Of a stretch of DNA of 64,000 bases, positions 24,267 through 37,674 are shown piece by piece. The notes under the pieces are model-generated. The model saw nothing but the letters and a program-made list of their open reading frames with translations. It was not told the DNA's origin and searched no databases. The position numbers were made by a program, and so were the translations under genes. The stretch is from Psoroptes ovis (lineage: Eukaryota; Arthropoda; Arachnida; Sarcoptiformes; Psoroptidae). The DNA is taken from contig PQWQ01000002.1 of assembly GCA_002943765.1 (NCBI GenBank), forward strand, positions 62,001 to 126,000, written 5' to 3'. Every line of letters starts with the position of its first letter. Within the stretch, counting starts at the first letter, position 1.

Positions 24267-26856
24267 CGATGAATGTTGATGTCCACCACACGGAACACAC
24301 ACACATCAATGAAAATGAGGAGAATCCACTTATCTATTCGCTCAATTTTTTTCGATGTTCATTGTCGGATGTCATCTTTTCGGGGTAAAAATTCGAGGTT
24401 TTTAGTTCATTTTTCAAATGGTGTGGAGTTTCGTGCTTGAAAATGTATTTTTTCAAACATTTTTTTCGTCTTTATAACACACATTTGTCAAAATTCATTT
24501 ATTTGATTTGAATAAATGCATTTATTCCATTTTTATTCCTTTTTCCTAAAAATATTTTCATATTCATTCATATTGAATTAAATCATATAAAATTCTTCTT
24601 CCATTTTGCATTATTTATTTTCATTTATATTTCTCTGAAATAATACCATTATACGAGTTCCAAGTATTTCCAAATATAATTTGAAAAGATTCACATTTGA
24701 AAATCCGATAGGATAGGATTCGGTTGATTGCATTCATCAGCAAATTCATACAGACAGCATTCACACAATGTCACAATGTTTGATATATATTTTGCTCTAT
24801 TCTTTCATTCATTTCCCATTCATCAATGATCATCAATGATGACGATGATCAACATTGATGGCTCATTGTTTAATACACAAAGCTTTCACTGTATGGCTTT
24901 ATTCGTTCTTTTATTTTTGATCCGATCTGAATAAAAGGCTCCGATTCGATTGGATGTTTATTTGTTTGTTTCGAATTGGTCAAAAATCATTTTGCCATCA
25001 TTCATTTGATGATTGTTTATTTCGTTGTTTGTTTATTTATTTATTTGTTTGTTTGTGTGAGTGTTTATTCATCACCAAATGCATTCATTTCAATTCAAAT
25101 TTGAATGAATAATACCAATAATTATTATTAGCGTTATATCGAACAATGAATTCGGACAATCAAATCCTCGCGAAAAGCTTTGATTATTCGACCATTCTTT
25201 GATGGTGATGGTGGTGGTGGTGGTCATTTTGAATTTTGATTATTTATTCATCGATAATGATTATTATTTCTATTCTTTGACTCGTTATTGTTTTGCTTTG
25301 AATTTTCAAAAAAGAAATATTTGAAAAGCTCAAAAGCTTTTCATTCATTTTGATTTTGAATGAAATGTTTAATCCTTTTATTCACATTTTCTGATGACAT
25401 CGCATTTCATTGTGTTTGTGTGTGATCTTCATTGATTGAAATTGAAAATTTTCTATTATTCTTTCGTATTCATGTACACAGTAGCTTGGTTGTATTTTTG
25501 GTAGAATAAGATTGAATAGAAAACGTTTGGTATTAATTCAAATCATTCTAGTTTTTGACCACTGTAAATGATTTGATATCCATATCATTTCATGGATCAT
25601 TTTTGATCCATGGTATTTGATGTGAAAAAAAGGATTAAATCTTCAAAATGGAGAGAAAAAAACTGCTTGATAAGGTTATTTGAATTCAAAGTATCTGCAA
25701 TTTCCATGATCATAGAAATGACCGGAAATTTTTGTTTCCACTTCAAAGAATTTCATAATGAAAAATTATGCAAATTTTCAGCCATAACTTTTGATTGAAA
25801 ATTATTTTTCACTAAAAAATTCAATCGAATGATCAATTGATTGATTGAATTTATTCAATTTTTGATTATTTTGAATTTTTCACTATGATTTTGAAGAATT
25901 TTTCCAATTTTGATTGAATTTCTTCGCATTTCTTCAAGTTCATTAGTTTCTATGACGAATTATTATTTCAATGATTATTTGAATCAATTCAAAATTCATT
26001 TTTGAAATTTAAATATCATTCAAATTGAATATCATTTGAATTCATTTATATTCATATTCAAAATTGATAATTTATTACGAATGTGATTGAATTTCACCAG
26101 TAATAACCAATGAAAAAGAAATAAGATTTATAATTTATAAAATACATTGCGCACATTGTTTCGGCATATCAAAATATTCGTGATTTTCATTTTTGAATTT
26201 TTTGGTCGTTTTTCCTCTGAATTCACCAGTGAAATACAATAAATATTACCTTGAAAAAATATATCATTTTTCTCTTCATGTATGTATTTATGTTTGATTA
26301 AAAACAAATAAATAAATAAATAAATGAATAAATAATGATATTTGTACAAGTAATCATCATCATTCAATGAATGAATTGAATGGAATGATGAATGGAAAAA
26401 TAAAAATCATGATCATCATCAATTATTTTCATTTAATTCTACTGGCTTTGATCATTATTCTTTGAAGGGTTTTTGTTTTTTTTTTTTTTTTGCGAAAACT
26501 ATTTGTTTATCTGTCTGTGTGTGTATTTTTACATGTGATATTCAAATCAAATCAAATGAATACATCTACCTTATGCGATATAATCATCAAAGCTGAAAGC
26601 TTAGAAATATATTAAGCAAATATAATTGGAAATAATTGTTTATTCATTGATTCATACATTCATTCATTTGATTTATATTCATTAATAATCTTTTTTTTAT
26701 GAAAAGTAAATCTTTCAACAAATCATTTTCAAGCAGCCGATGAATGGATATGAATGAATATCAAATTTACTCGATTTTTATTTATTTACTTATTTGATGG
26801 AAATGTATTCATTTGTTGTTTCATTTTCTTGTGAAAATTATCATTTTTCTTCTCTA

Positions 26857-26937
26857 TTAGCTTGTCCGATAAGTTGTTGCCGATTTTCTCATGATTCCCT
26901 ACGATATAATCGGCAAAAACTTTTCGGACAACCATAA
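26857..26937 (-). mobile_element. MITE, main subfamily (copy 11)
   Basis: 81 bp between TA dinucleotides (26855-26856, 26938-26939). Left tip TTAGCTTGTCC; right tip GGACAACCATAA has one inserted base. Loop marker reversed (CCTACGATATAATC). First copy after the MITE-free stretch. Confidence 0.9.
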
Positions 26938-27952
26938 TATCTTCAGCTATTTCATTGATTCTTCTTTGATTTTCTGTCGATTTGAAACCAAGTGATTTAA
27001 TGATCTTCATTAAAATGATTGGTCATTCGGAGCGGCTCGATGACCAAAGCAAATGAATGAAAATACTTGTAATAATCCATATGGATGCTTTGCAAAATCA
27101 TGAATATCATAAGAAAACAAAATGATCTATGAATTTCACTGGTTGGTGGTAAATTATTCCATCTTTGTATTTCTTTGATTTCCAACATCTTCATTGCATC
27201 AAATAAATGTACGATCGCTAATGATATTTAGCTTCAAAGAAAAAGCAAAAATTTTCCTGTCATATATTTCCATATATTCTTATAATGATAATGTTTTTTT
27301 CAATGACCAAAATCAAACCGGAAAAAACAAATTTGTGTTCATTTTTGCAAAATGGCAAAAAAAAAACGACAGAAATTCAATCAATTTTTCAAATTTGGTG
27401 GTGTTTGTGTGTGATTAGCTTGAAGATTAATCGTTGATCATTTCATAAGTTTAGTTAATGTGTGTGTAACGCAAAATATTGAAAATCAAATATCACAAGT
27501 GTGGTCTTTGGAATGTTGTGGCGTGGCCATTTTCTAAATTCATTTCACTTTGGTAAAATATCCAATAAGCCTAAGCCATTTCTCTGATTTGATTTGATTT
27601 CGCCAGTACAAATCACTTTCACAATTTTTATTTTTTTTCGTTAAATCTGATTGATTGATTTTCTTCATTTCTCACTTTTTCTATCATTTATATACTGAAA
27701 TATTAATGTGTGTGATTATCTTGTTATACATTATGTCGGTGTAAGCATACACACTGATGCTTCAATTTCAATGGATTTTGATTTTTGATTTAATTCCACC
27801 CAAAAAAAAGATGAATTTCGAAAAACATTTATCATCACATTTGTATATGGTAACATTCATTGATTTATTTATGGATAAAAAAAGAAAAATTCAAACAATT
27901 TCTGAATCCGAAACTGAATTTGAAATGATTTCGATTTGATATTCGAATTTTA

Positions 27953-28010
27953 AATCTTGATTTCTTGATGAATTTTTCAATTTGAATCTTGATTTCTTGA
28001 TGAATTTTTT
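27953..28010 (+). repeat. Two-copy tandem duplication, period 32
   Basis: CTTGATTTCTTGATGAATTT occurs at 27956 and again at 27988, with a related AATTTGAAT linker between. A small local duplication in the putative intron. Confidence 0.75.
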
Positions 28011-28272
28011 GAAAAATTTCAAAAAACTTTCCTCGATGATTTTAGACCAAGAAAACCTTGAAATTTCTTGATTTTTTTCTTTAGAAAATTAACCGAGAAA
28101 TTGTTTCTTATTCAAAAAATTCCAATTCATGAATTTTCAATTATTTCGAAAATTGATATTCAATGTAACATCTTAGAAATTCTTATTTTTAATTCTTATT
28201 TTTAATTGTTTTTCAATGATGCGTGGAATAACAAGGTGGATATGCTGATATGGTGTTGTAGTACTGACATGC

Positions 28273-28489
28273 TGTTGTGTTAGATTGCCTAAGATTGTTC
28301 AAACATGTTCGAGAGATAGAAACAAGTGTATAATTTAATTAAAATCCAAGTCTGAAATTCACCAAAAAATGTTCATCAATTGTTTGCTTGTATTCATTGA
28401 AACAATCACAATGAAACAATTGCATTGAAACATTGTCTAAACAAACTAAATCGTCCAAATAATCGAAATATTACCAAATGTGGCCAACA
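28273..28489. mobile_element. Possible solo LTR-like segment
   Basis: A 217-bp segment of unlike composition starts TGTTGTGTTAG and ends GGCCAACA, so it is bounded by TGTTG...CAACA as many LTRs are. It holds an AT-box (TATAATTTAATTAAAA). The 5-bp flanks (CATGC, CTATG) do not match, and no polymerase or primer-binding site adjoins it, so the call is weak. An old solo LTR or chance are both open. Confidence 0.2.
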
Positions 28490-29396
28490 CTATGATGGCC
28501 ACCTAACTCTTATCTATAATCCTAACTTGAACGATGGTGGATTATCATCATCATCATCATCATATGATCATTATGCAAATATTATTTCATTATATTTCGT
28601 TTAAAATTCAAAATTAGATGAGATATAGATGAATAATGATTGTACCCAATGGCTGTTGGCGAGTTTTCTCCTCCATTTTATCCTCTCTGAATAAATTATA
28701 ATCCCGTTTATTTGTTTTATTTATTCATTTATTTATCCGAGAAAATATAAATTCATTGATCTTCGAAGAATGAAATTATCATATTTAACACCACTATGAA
28801 TGATCATAGTTTTAATCGTTCAAAGTCTATTTATTTTCTCGTATTTCCAAAACATTTAATCATCAATAATCATTATAATCATCATATAACCCCTTATCAG
28901 ATTTTTCACAATTTTTTTTTCAAACAATTTTCACATTCCATGCATTTTATATTGACTTGTACTTCGTAGAAAAAACATCAACAAATCAGAACACAGTTTT
29001 TATGAACAACATTTTGATTATTATCTTTAATTTTTAATCAACAAACAAACAAACACAAAAAGCATCCTACACAATTGTAGACTGTTGAAACATACATTTC
29101 CATTCGCATTCTAAAAGCAAAAATTTTCAAAAATTGATCTTTGATAAACAACGATACAAACGACATAAACTTTGCCGCATTCAATATGAATTCATATGAA
29201 TAAATGAATGGTTGAAATCAAGGGAGAAATATGGCGCGATAAAATCTTCAAAAGCTCTCAGGTATCCATAATCATTGTTGATATATTGTTAATCGTACAT
29301 ACAAACACACACACACATAATGTGTGATGTGCATGTTTATGATGATTACGATTATGATTATGATAATCATCATCATAATTCTTCATCATTGAATTA

Positions 29397-29477
29397 TTAG
29401 GTTGTCCGAAAAAGTTCTTGTTGATTATTCAATGATTTCCTACGATATAATCGGCAAAAACTTTACGGACAACGTAA
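29397..29477 (-). mobile_element. MITE, main subfamily (copy 12)
   Basis: 81 bp with TA on both sides (29395-29396, 29478-29479). The left arm has an extra A in the A run; right tip GGACAACGTAA. TTGTTGATTATTC replaces TTGCCGATTTTC in the left arm, weakening the inner stem. Confidence 0.88.
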
Positions 29478-31054
29478 TATTATCATTATTATTTCGTTCA
29501 TATCATATCGTTTACGTGAGTGGTGTAGGCGTTCGACTTTACTTTGAAAATCATTTTGTTTATGATAATTTATTTAATTCATTTATTCATTTAAATATTC
29601 ATATATAGATATGTGAGTTTGAATGTGAACAACATCATGTATATTTGTGAATGATGATTATTTTATTTTTGAATTTTGAAAAAAATGAATGAATTCATTC
29701 ATTTATCTGTGTTTAGCAGCCTAAAACATTATGGATTATTTTTCCTGAAAATGAAAAATTTATGTAGGAAATTTGAGGATTGTTGTTTTTACTGGTTGTT
29801 GTTGTTGGTTGTTTGTTTGTCATCACCTTATTTCGATAGATATACTATAGCCTTCTCATTGGAAAATTTTGAAATTTAAAAATGATTTTCATAGAATTGA
29901 AAAATCAGAATCCATTGAAATTTGCATTCAATAAATTGAAATTTTTAAAAATTTTGAAATAAATGTTTCGCCCATCTAAATGATGTTTTAGCTTTTGATT
30001 TTGATTTTTCTCATTTTTTCTATTTATCCAATTTTGAATGGCTTGTTTGTTTTTATAATCATCTTTTTCATTTTCCTGTATATTAACCATGTCGCACAAA
30101 CAAATCCATGAGGCTCAGCTATAGCCCTGTAATCTCCTCTGAATTTAGCATTCATCTATTTCATCTTGGCTTTGCTTTTTAGGCAGATATTTTTCGAATT
30201 ATTCAAAGTTCAATTACTGTGTAAACTGTTGGCTAAAATTGTCAATCAGTTCAAATAGGCTTTGAATCATCCATTATTCTTCGACCCTCTTTGAAAAAAT
30301 AGAAATGATTTTAATGGCTTTTAATGCATAGACGTTCATAGTCGAAAATTTTTTCTAAAATGAAAAAAACTTGAATCTGAACCTTATAAAAAACTCATAA
30401 ATTCATGACTCATCGAATGATAGGCTGAGAAGAGATGTGTTCACGTGTGTTAGTGTATACCCGGTATTAATGGTATTCATTATTTTTTAAATGATTCTTA
30501 TTATTATGTAATAATCTATTGAATGAAAATTCCACACACTCGCGCACACACTTAAGCTTTTTCCAATTTTTTTTTTGCCGAAATGTAAACATGTGCGTGT
30601 GTGTTATCTCAGCTTTTGTCCTTGATGTAGCTGTTCTTGTTATTCATGTGTTCATAATACCCGAAACAAAGCAGTATTAACCGAAATGTATATTTTGGAT
30701 CGTTTTTCTCATTGAAATATCTTCTCTGGACCATTTTCTAGGCTCAAATTCAGTGTCTATTACCATTGATACCATACAAAATGAAATCGATTGTTGTTCT
30801 TTGATTTAAAATTGAAATTTTTTCACATTTTTTTTCCTCACTTTTAATTAGCTTTATCATCATTGATATTATTGTTGAATCACTGACTGTTAATCGAAAT
30901 ATATTTGTACCTATTTAATATGCAAATATTAATGATTTTTTATTTCGATATAATCGATTTTTGTTCATATTTTTCTCATGCTGAATATCCATTTATATAA
31001 TATATTCAATATATTCATAACTAAAATAATTTTTCGTGGATGTGAATCCTCGCT

Positions 31055-31360
31055 ATTTATTATTATTATTATTACCAAAACTATGATTATTAGACATCAT
31101 TATTATTATTATTATTACTGTTGTTGCTGTTGCTGTTGTTGTTGGTGTTGTACCATTAATAATATAATATTATATTTGCTATTATTACCATTATTATGTT
31201 CATCATCATCATCATTATTATCATTATCATTTAATGTGATTACTATCATATCATTATGATGATTATGATTACGATTATTATTACTGTTATTTTAATCAAC
31301 ATTATTTGATGATAGTAATGATAATAATAGTAATAATGTTACATAGATCACTGGTAACAA
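31055..31360. repeat. Extended trinucleotide-repeat zone
   Basis: Runs of ATT, TTG/TGC, CAT and GAT follow one another for 300 bases. Open frames here on the + strand (poly-Tyr, poly-Cys) are repeat artefacts. Confidence 0.85.
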
Positions 31361-32252
31361 ACAATAGTCCTACGATGATAGTCCAGTTATTTCATTATTT
31401 GTATGTGCGTGTGTGTGTTAGTGTGTCCAAAAGCATTTATCACGCAAACCATTTTTACTATTTCTTTGAAATTTATATCAAAATCATTTCTTTCTGGTAA
31501 ATTTTGGTCCATTTTAAATGTACGAGAAAAAAACTAAATGTTTTCATTTCATTTCACAAATCTTTCGACCATTTTCCATTTGTTAACCGGTGTGAAATGA
31601 AACATCCAAAAAAAAAAAAAAATGTTATCAAATCATAGATTAAATACATGAAAATGAAATGTTGTTTTCGCTCCATTTAATTGTTTTTACAATTTTTTTT
31701 CGATGTTATTTCCTATTTAAAAAAAAATTTTTGGTTGATGTATTGATTTTCTACTGTTGAAATTACATTTAAACATATATATAGAAATGAAACGGCAGAC
31801 AAATAAAAGTCAATTTTTTTTTCTTCAAATGTGAATCGTTTGAAATTGACTTTATAATGCGCTAGGATTTATGATTTTTGATGTTGTTTCTGCTGGTTTA
31901 ATATTCCATTTCATTTAATCCATTTTATTATATATTTTAATGGCGTTTCATATCATTTTGGAAACGAAAATGAAAATTTCAAATTTAATAAAAAATATTG
32001 ATCAAAAAACTATTAATAAATGAAATGATTGATCATAGCGAAAGGTCATTCATTTCTCTATTGGTTCAAAAATTCTGTGCTCATTGAACTCTGGTATTTT
32101 TTCCTCTGTAAATTTTCTGATATTCGATCATTATTGCTGAACATAACAATAGAAAGTTTATTATTTGATTGGCTGGTACACAAGCTACGCGTAACGCGTG
32201 TTTTTTGACCGTATATTTTTGTATTCAAATATATTTTTCCAAGTCTAGAAAT

Positions 32253-32468
32253 TCAATCAGTAATGATAGATTTTCCCGATAGATTTTGTATAATGATCAT
32301 CAAAATTGAATGGCTTTGTATTGCATCTGGGTAAACATTTTTGCCAAAATAGATCCTAATTAAAAGCTGGCTTGTGCCAGCAGCCAGACCCATGGTTATA
32401 TGGTTGGTCCATATTCCGATTGAAAATTGATATTTTCTATTCATTATTTTCATTATTTCCAAATGCAA
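32253..32468 (-). other. Weak coding-like patch, minus strand
   Basis: A 71-codon minus frame contains GIWTNHITMGLAAGTSQLLI and GKNVYPDAIQSHS, with base composition less AT-rich than its flanks (for example CCAGCAGCCAGACCC on the + strand near 32380). No splice sites of good quality flank it, and no family is recognised. It may be a remnant of an older mobile element or chance. Confidence 0.12.
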
Positions 32469-32815
32469 ATGGTCTTATACCAATTCAATTCAATGTTGTT
32501 GTGCAACTACAATAACTCATAGTAGTAATCTAATCTAGTTAGTTATTATTTTGATAGAAATAAATGAATAAATAAATATTCAAAATGTTATTGTGATTAG
32601 TTTGTGGTTTACTACAACAAATAATAATAATAATATATGATTATTATTAAATATTCTAAACCACCGGATGGAACATTTTACTTTTTGGTGATTTTTACAT
32701 TGTATTTATGAATTTTGAATTAATAGAAATCATTTATTATTATTTCATTTCTCATTTCAATCAATGAATGAGAAATGCTTTGAATGTTTATTTCTGTTTT
32801 GATGTTTCTATTATT

Positions 32816-32910
32816 CAGGGCTCGAATTTTTGAAAACGTTCGTACGAGCTGTACGTACTGAAAATCGTTCAAGGTTCTTTCCAGTACGTTCAAAATTCAT
32901 TCTTATTTTC
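32816..32910 (+). mobile_element. Possible hAT-like transposon end
   Basis: CAGGGCTCGAATTTTTGAAA begins at 32816 and is followed by a CpG-rich stretch with CGTTCGTACG and TGTACGTACTG, unlike the surrounding DNA. CAGGG(C/T)TCGAA-type tips are common in hAT elements. I find no matching inverted end within about 1 kb and no clear 8-bp repeat of CTATTATT, so at most one end is present. Confidence 0.2.
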
Positions 32911-34385
32911 ATTTTTAGAAAAGCAATCATTAAAAACCGGGGCTATACCGTTAATAATTTCATGATTATTTATCATTGATACAATTTCATCATTTCCAAT
33001 TTTTATTTTTTTGAAAAATTTTCAATTCAAAAAACTAAATATATTTTTTGATGATCTCATATAGTCTCTTTTGAATGAAATAGATGAAAAACCATTAAGC
33101 TAATTAGACATAGTTTTCATTATTCAGATGTTGGTGTGTGTGTATTGAAATATTCATATTTCTATGACAGAAATAAATACAATAATTCCATCATTTGCAA
33201 ATGAAGACATTTTCTTCGATGAAAACCGAAACAGATTAAATGTTTTCTTGAAGGAATAAAAATAGAAATTCATGTTTAAATTCGTTCAAATTCCACATAT
33301 ATTTCTCAAAAATATTTAATCCTCGATGCAGAATTTCGTCAAATTCATTTTCTGAAATTTGAATTATTTCACTTAAATCTTTCATTTCTTTGACATGATT
33401 AATACTTCTTAGACAGTGTGTGCGGTTATTCGAATATTTTAATTTCAGCTCAAATCATACAAGTATCAATTTTTGTGAATTTTTCATTTCGTTCAAACCA
33501 TAAATCTCGACTAAAATAATGATAATGTCAACGACCATTTTCATTTTTTTGAATTTCGAAGGCGCAGTTTTTCAAAAAATAATTTTTGATGAATTAGACA
33601 GAGAAATTTTCCACCATAATTTCTTCATAAACTATAATCCCAGTTTATTGTGCAATCGTTGATTAGTCGTTTGTGAAATCTTTTACTCCACAAAATATAA
33701 TTCTGATCTGATTATTCGACATTCGACATTGTTGAATTAATATTTTGTACTTTTCAAAGATTCTTGAAATTGATGACAATTGAATTTCAATTCGTTTCAC
33801 TGAAGATTTCACTCAAATTTGATTTCTAAAAATCAAAAATTTCAAAAATTGTTATTTCGAAAATCATCCATAAATTAATAACAATCAAAGCCCGTAGAGT
33901 AAATAATGAAACTAATTGAACTTTTCCATTTAAAAAACAAATAAACTAAATAAAACTAAAAATAATAATTTTTCTGACACAAAAAAAAAACAAATTCATT
34001 GACATATTTATAGCTTTCATTTAGATTTCAATTGATGTGAAATGGCAAAGCAAATTTGATTCGCAATTTTTTGATTTGAAATTTCGTTTCAACTCTCACT
34101 CAACAATTTTCAATGCAAAAGCATACTACAACAACAACAACTGCAATAACAAATTGTGACTTTTATTAAATTTTTCAAAATTTCATGATTTTCAATGTAG
34201 TTTTTTTCGATGATTCTGCATTTCTGCAGAATTGCAAAAAGCAAAATATATTTGTTATTTTAAACGTATTTTAAGCGAAAGCAAATAAATAAATAAATGA
34301 ACGAACGAAACAACGAATGAACGATTCGTTGTTTATTGTTATTTGTTTGTTTGTTTGTTTGTTATTATTATTATTACAAATATCA

Positions 34386-34468
34386 TTGGCTTGTCCCATA
34401 AGTTCTTGCCGTTTTTGAAATTAATTTTTTTTATTCCAAAACCAGCAAAAACTTATGGGACAACCTAA
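34386..34468 (-). mobile_element. MITE, CCCATAAG subfamily, diverged (copy 13)
   Basis: About 83 bp. Arms TTGTCCCATAAGTTCTTGCCG and the matching ACTTATGGGACAACC identify the third subfamily. The T-rich loop is the reverse complement of the loop in copies 24 and 31. Left tip TTGGCTTGTCC lacks a TA before it; right flank is TA. It sits at the edge of an (ATT)n tract. Confidence 0.83.
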
Positions 34469-34749
34469 TATCACAATTATTATTATCATCATCGCTGCTG
34501 TTAATGTAAAAAGTGAAGTAAAAAAGTAAACATACATTCATTCATTCATTCAAACACATTGAAACACATATACAAGCACATAGAATACATTTCCCATGTG
34601 AAATAATGAATTTCAGCGAGAGTGAACCAAAGAATGGAAGAAAAAATGATTTTTTCAATTTATTTTTTTACTTTTTTTCTTCGTCCAAAAATAATAATAA
34701 CAAATAACAATACTCGATTGAAATTGATTGTCGATGGCCAAGAATTGTA

Positions 34750-34829
34750 TTAGATTGTACGAAAAGTTTTTGCCGATCATATCGTAGGGAATCATGAGAA
34801 AATCGGCAAGAACATATCGGACAACCTAA
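34750..34829 (+). mobile_element. MITE, main subfamily (copy 14)
   Basis: 80 bp, TA at the left (34748-34749), AA at the right. Left tip TTAGATTGTAC has lost one C of the CC pair; right arm has AACATATCGG. It lies only 281 bp after copy 13. Confidence 0.88.
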
Positions 34830-35040
34830 AAAAATCAATGAATGGCCCAAATGGTCCAACATTTGTTTTCATAAAACAATTTGGCCAATAAAATTTTTTT
34901 CATTTTCATTTTTTCAAAATGAAAATTCTTTGATATTTTCATCTCTTGATTCTCCCCGTTGTTTTTGAAACATATTTTTCGATGTTTTTTGATGTTTGCC
35001 AATATTGACAAAATATATTTGAAATGAAATACATGAAATA

Positions 35041-35062
35041 TCATCATCATCATCATCATCAT
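35041..35062. repeat. (CAT)n microsatellite
   Basis: Seven CAT units followed by GTTGTTG repeats. Confidence 0.88.
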
Positions 35063-36465
35063 TATTGGTCGTGGTTGTTGTTGTTGTTGTTTGGTTATTT
35101 GTTTTTTACTTTTAATGAAATTTTCAATTTTTCTGCCAATTCTTTTGTCTTTGAGATATTGAATTTTATTGTTTTTTCTTTACATTTCAAATGTGCTCCA
35201 CATGTTCCACCTCTGATATTGAAAAAGTTTTTTTTTTTTTTTTTTCGTGAAATTTGTTTCCAAAATTTCTCTGTTGTTGTTCCATAAATGAAATGAAATT
35301 ATCCATGACCAAATGGACGGAAAATGAAATTTTGATGAAAAAACGTAAAGAATTTAATTAAAATTCATTCATTCTTCCAGAATTTCTTTTTGTCCATCCA
35401 TTTGCTCAATTGAACATTGGTCATTGGTCATTGAATCATTGAAATAAGATGACCAGATGTTCGAATGTCCGTCGTTTTTTCTTCATTGTTGTTGGATTAA
35501 TAATTTCAATCAAATATTTGATAATCGGGAAATTATGATAAATTCATATTCATCATAATTCATCTCGATCCGCACCTAGAAAAATGTTTTGTTTTGTTTT
35601 TACCAGATAAAACAACAGGTTTCCATGACTTTTAATTCATATTTTTTCGACCATTGGTCAATTGATAAATATTACAATGATGATGATGATATCATAACAC
35701 AATAATATAACATATTTTCAAATAATCTACAAAAAACATCTGTCCATAATATTTATTTATTTAAAAATGGTCAATAAATTCAAAAATGGTGGTGATATTC
35801 AATTATATTGATTGTTTTTTGTTGGTTTGTTTCGATACGAAAATTTGAATTTTACTTAACATTAATCTTGATATTTGTTTCCCCAATATTTTTAGTGGAA
35901 AAAATATATTTAGATATGGCTGATGACTCTATTAATAATAATCATATATTCATATGTGTGTGTTTGTGGATGTAATTTAATGTTTGCAATACAAATACAA
36001 TGCCATATACAAATGTAATGAAAAATGTAAAATGTGAAAATCCATAAATCAAATAAAAAAATGAATTAAAAATATAATTCAATTTGAAATAATATTTGAA
36101 AAATTGAAATGATACATTCATTTGCCTTAAAAATATTTTCAATCATTATTATTATTATTATCTATTTATCTTGATGCTTTGTTACATAATTTTTCCTAAA
36201 AGCATCTATGATATCGATATCATTGTATATCAATTCATATTTTTATATCGATTCAATGAATCATTTCGAAATTGATGTGAATTTCCATTGAAAAAATTTC
36301 ATTTTTTCCAATTTTTACGAGGAAAAAATGAAATGAATATTTCCAATTGTTTTTTTCAGCTCAAAAATACCTTTTAAAATTTATGAACACACAGAAATAA
36401 AAATTTATGGTTCAAAGGTCATCATACTTTGTGTAATAATAATGGTGATGATATTGATGATAATA

Positions 36466-36545
36466 TTAGATTGTTCGAAAAGTTCTTGCCGATTATTTAA
36501 TTATTTTCTACGATATAACCGGCAAAAACTTTGAGGACAACCTAA
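36466..36545 (-). mobile_element. MITE, main subfamily (copy 15)
   Basis: 80 bp between TA dinucleotides (36464-36465, 36546-36547), inserted into an (AAT)n tract. Left tip TTAGATTGTTC; right arm AACTTTGAGGACAACC. Loop marker reversed, with ACCGG in place of ATCGG. Confidence 0.88.
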
Positions 36546-37146
36546 TAATAATAATAATGATGCTAATGATGTTCATCATTAAATTTTTATGAATTTTTTT
36601 TTGAGTGAAATTTATTTCATTTTAAAATTTCATTTCGTATTTCATTTCATTCATTTCATATTGCTTTCAAAAATTAAGTAAATAAAACTTTTTTCTTTTT
36701 TACTCCAGTTCAATTTTGATGATCATTCATTTCAATGAATGATGATGATGATGTGTTTCGGAATCAGTTTATATGTTTGTTTGATTTGTCGATTTTTGAT
36801 TTCATTTCATTTCGATTTATTTATTTTTTTTTTCCTCCCTTGATTCTTCTAGGCCATTAATTTCAATTCATTTCAATTCAATTCGGTGTAATACAAACAA
36901 TGATAATGATGATAATAATAAAATGAAATGAAATGAAATAATAAAATATCATCAACGACAAATGAATGTTTGAACGAATGAATTGAAAAAAAATATTGAA
37001 ATTTCAATCAGAAAAAATATATATTTGAATGAATTTGAAAATTTTAAAATTTTTCAATTCTTTCAATTCATTCATTCATTCATTTGCATCCAATCAAATC
37101 CAATTTCCAATTCCAATTCATTCATTGATTTCATTGATTATTATTA

Positions 37147-37226
37147 TTAGGTTGTCCGGAAAGTTTTTGCCGATTTTGCAATAATTTTCTTTAATATAAA
37201 TGGCAAAAACTTTCTGGACAGCCTTA
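37147..37226 (-). mobile_element. MITE, main subfamily (copy 16)
   Basis: 80 bp. TA at 37145-37146 after an (ATT)n tract; left tip TTAGGTTGTCC. Right tip GGACAGCCTTA followed by TT, so the right end is eroded. Loop TTTCTTTAATATAAATGG. Confidence 0.85.
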
Positions 37227-37593
37227 TTATTATCAATTTAATTTTTGATTGTTTGTTTGTTCGTTTGTTTCATTTGTATTTTTGGAGAATCAAAATCAAT
37301 TTTTTTTTTTTGCTTTTCGTATTTGAATTTGCTTAGGTTCATTTGTGTGATCATTGTGTGTTTGCATCTATTTTCGTTGTTAAATTGCATTCGGGCAATG
37401 AATCCCTCCAATTTTCATTTTTTCAATTTAAATTTTTCATTTCACTTCATTTTCTTTTGTTTATTTAAGGTTTTTTTTTCATTTTGCAAATGGGTATAGT
37501 CGATATTCATTTATAGACAAACATGGACATTTTTAAAATTACCAAAATTTATTTATTCAAATATTTTGAATTGAAAAAAATAGAAGGAAAATA

Positions 37594-37674
37594 TTAGGTA
37601 GTCCGGAAAGTTTTTGCCGATTATAGTGTAAGGAAATTATGAGAAAATCGGCAAGAACTTATCGGACAACCTAA
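37594..37674 (+). mobile_element. MITE, main subfamily (copy 17)
   Basis: 81 bp between TA dinucleotides (37592-37593, 37675-37676). Left tip TTAGGTAGTCC. Loop ATAGTGTAAGGAAATTATG. Last copy before a 5-kb stretch without MITEs. Confidence 0.9.

Noticed and set aside
23995..24309. Minus-strand frame rich in Asp and His
   Set aside because: Its length is explained by (GAT)n/(ATC)n repeats on both strands; there is no splice or domain evidence.
25141..25175. TTATATCG...TTCGGACAATCAAA, recalling a MITE loop and right tip
   Set aside because: The left arm is absent and the spacing is wrong; too short to separate from chance.
30978..31259. Plus-strand frame with poly-Tyr and poly-Cys
   Set aside because: Direct translation of ATT and TGT/TGC microsatellites.
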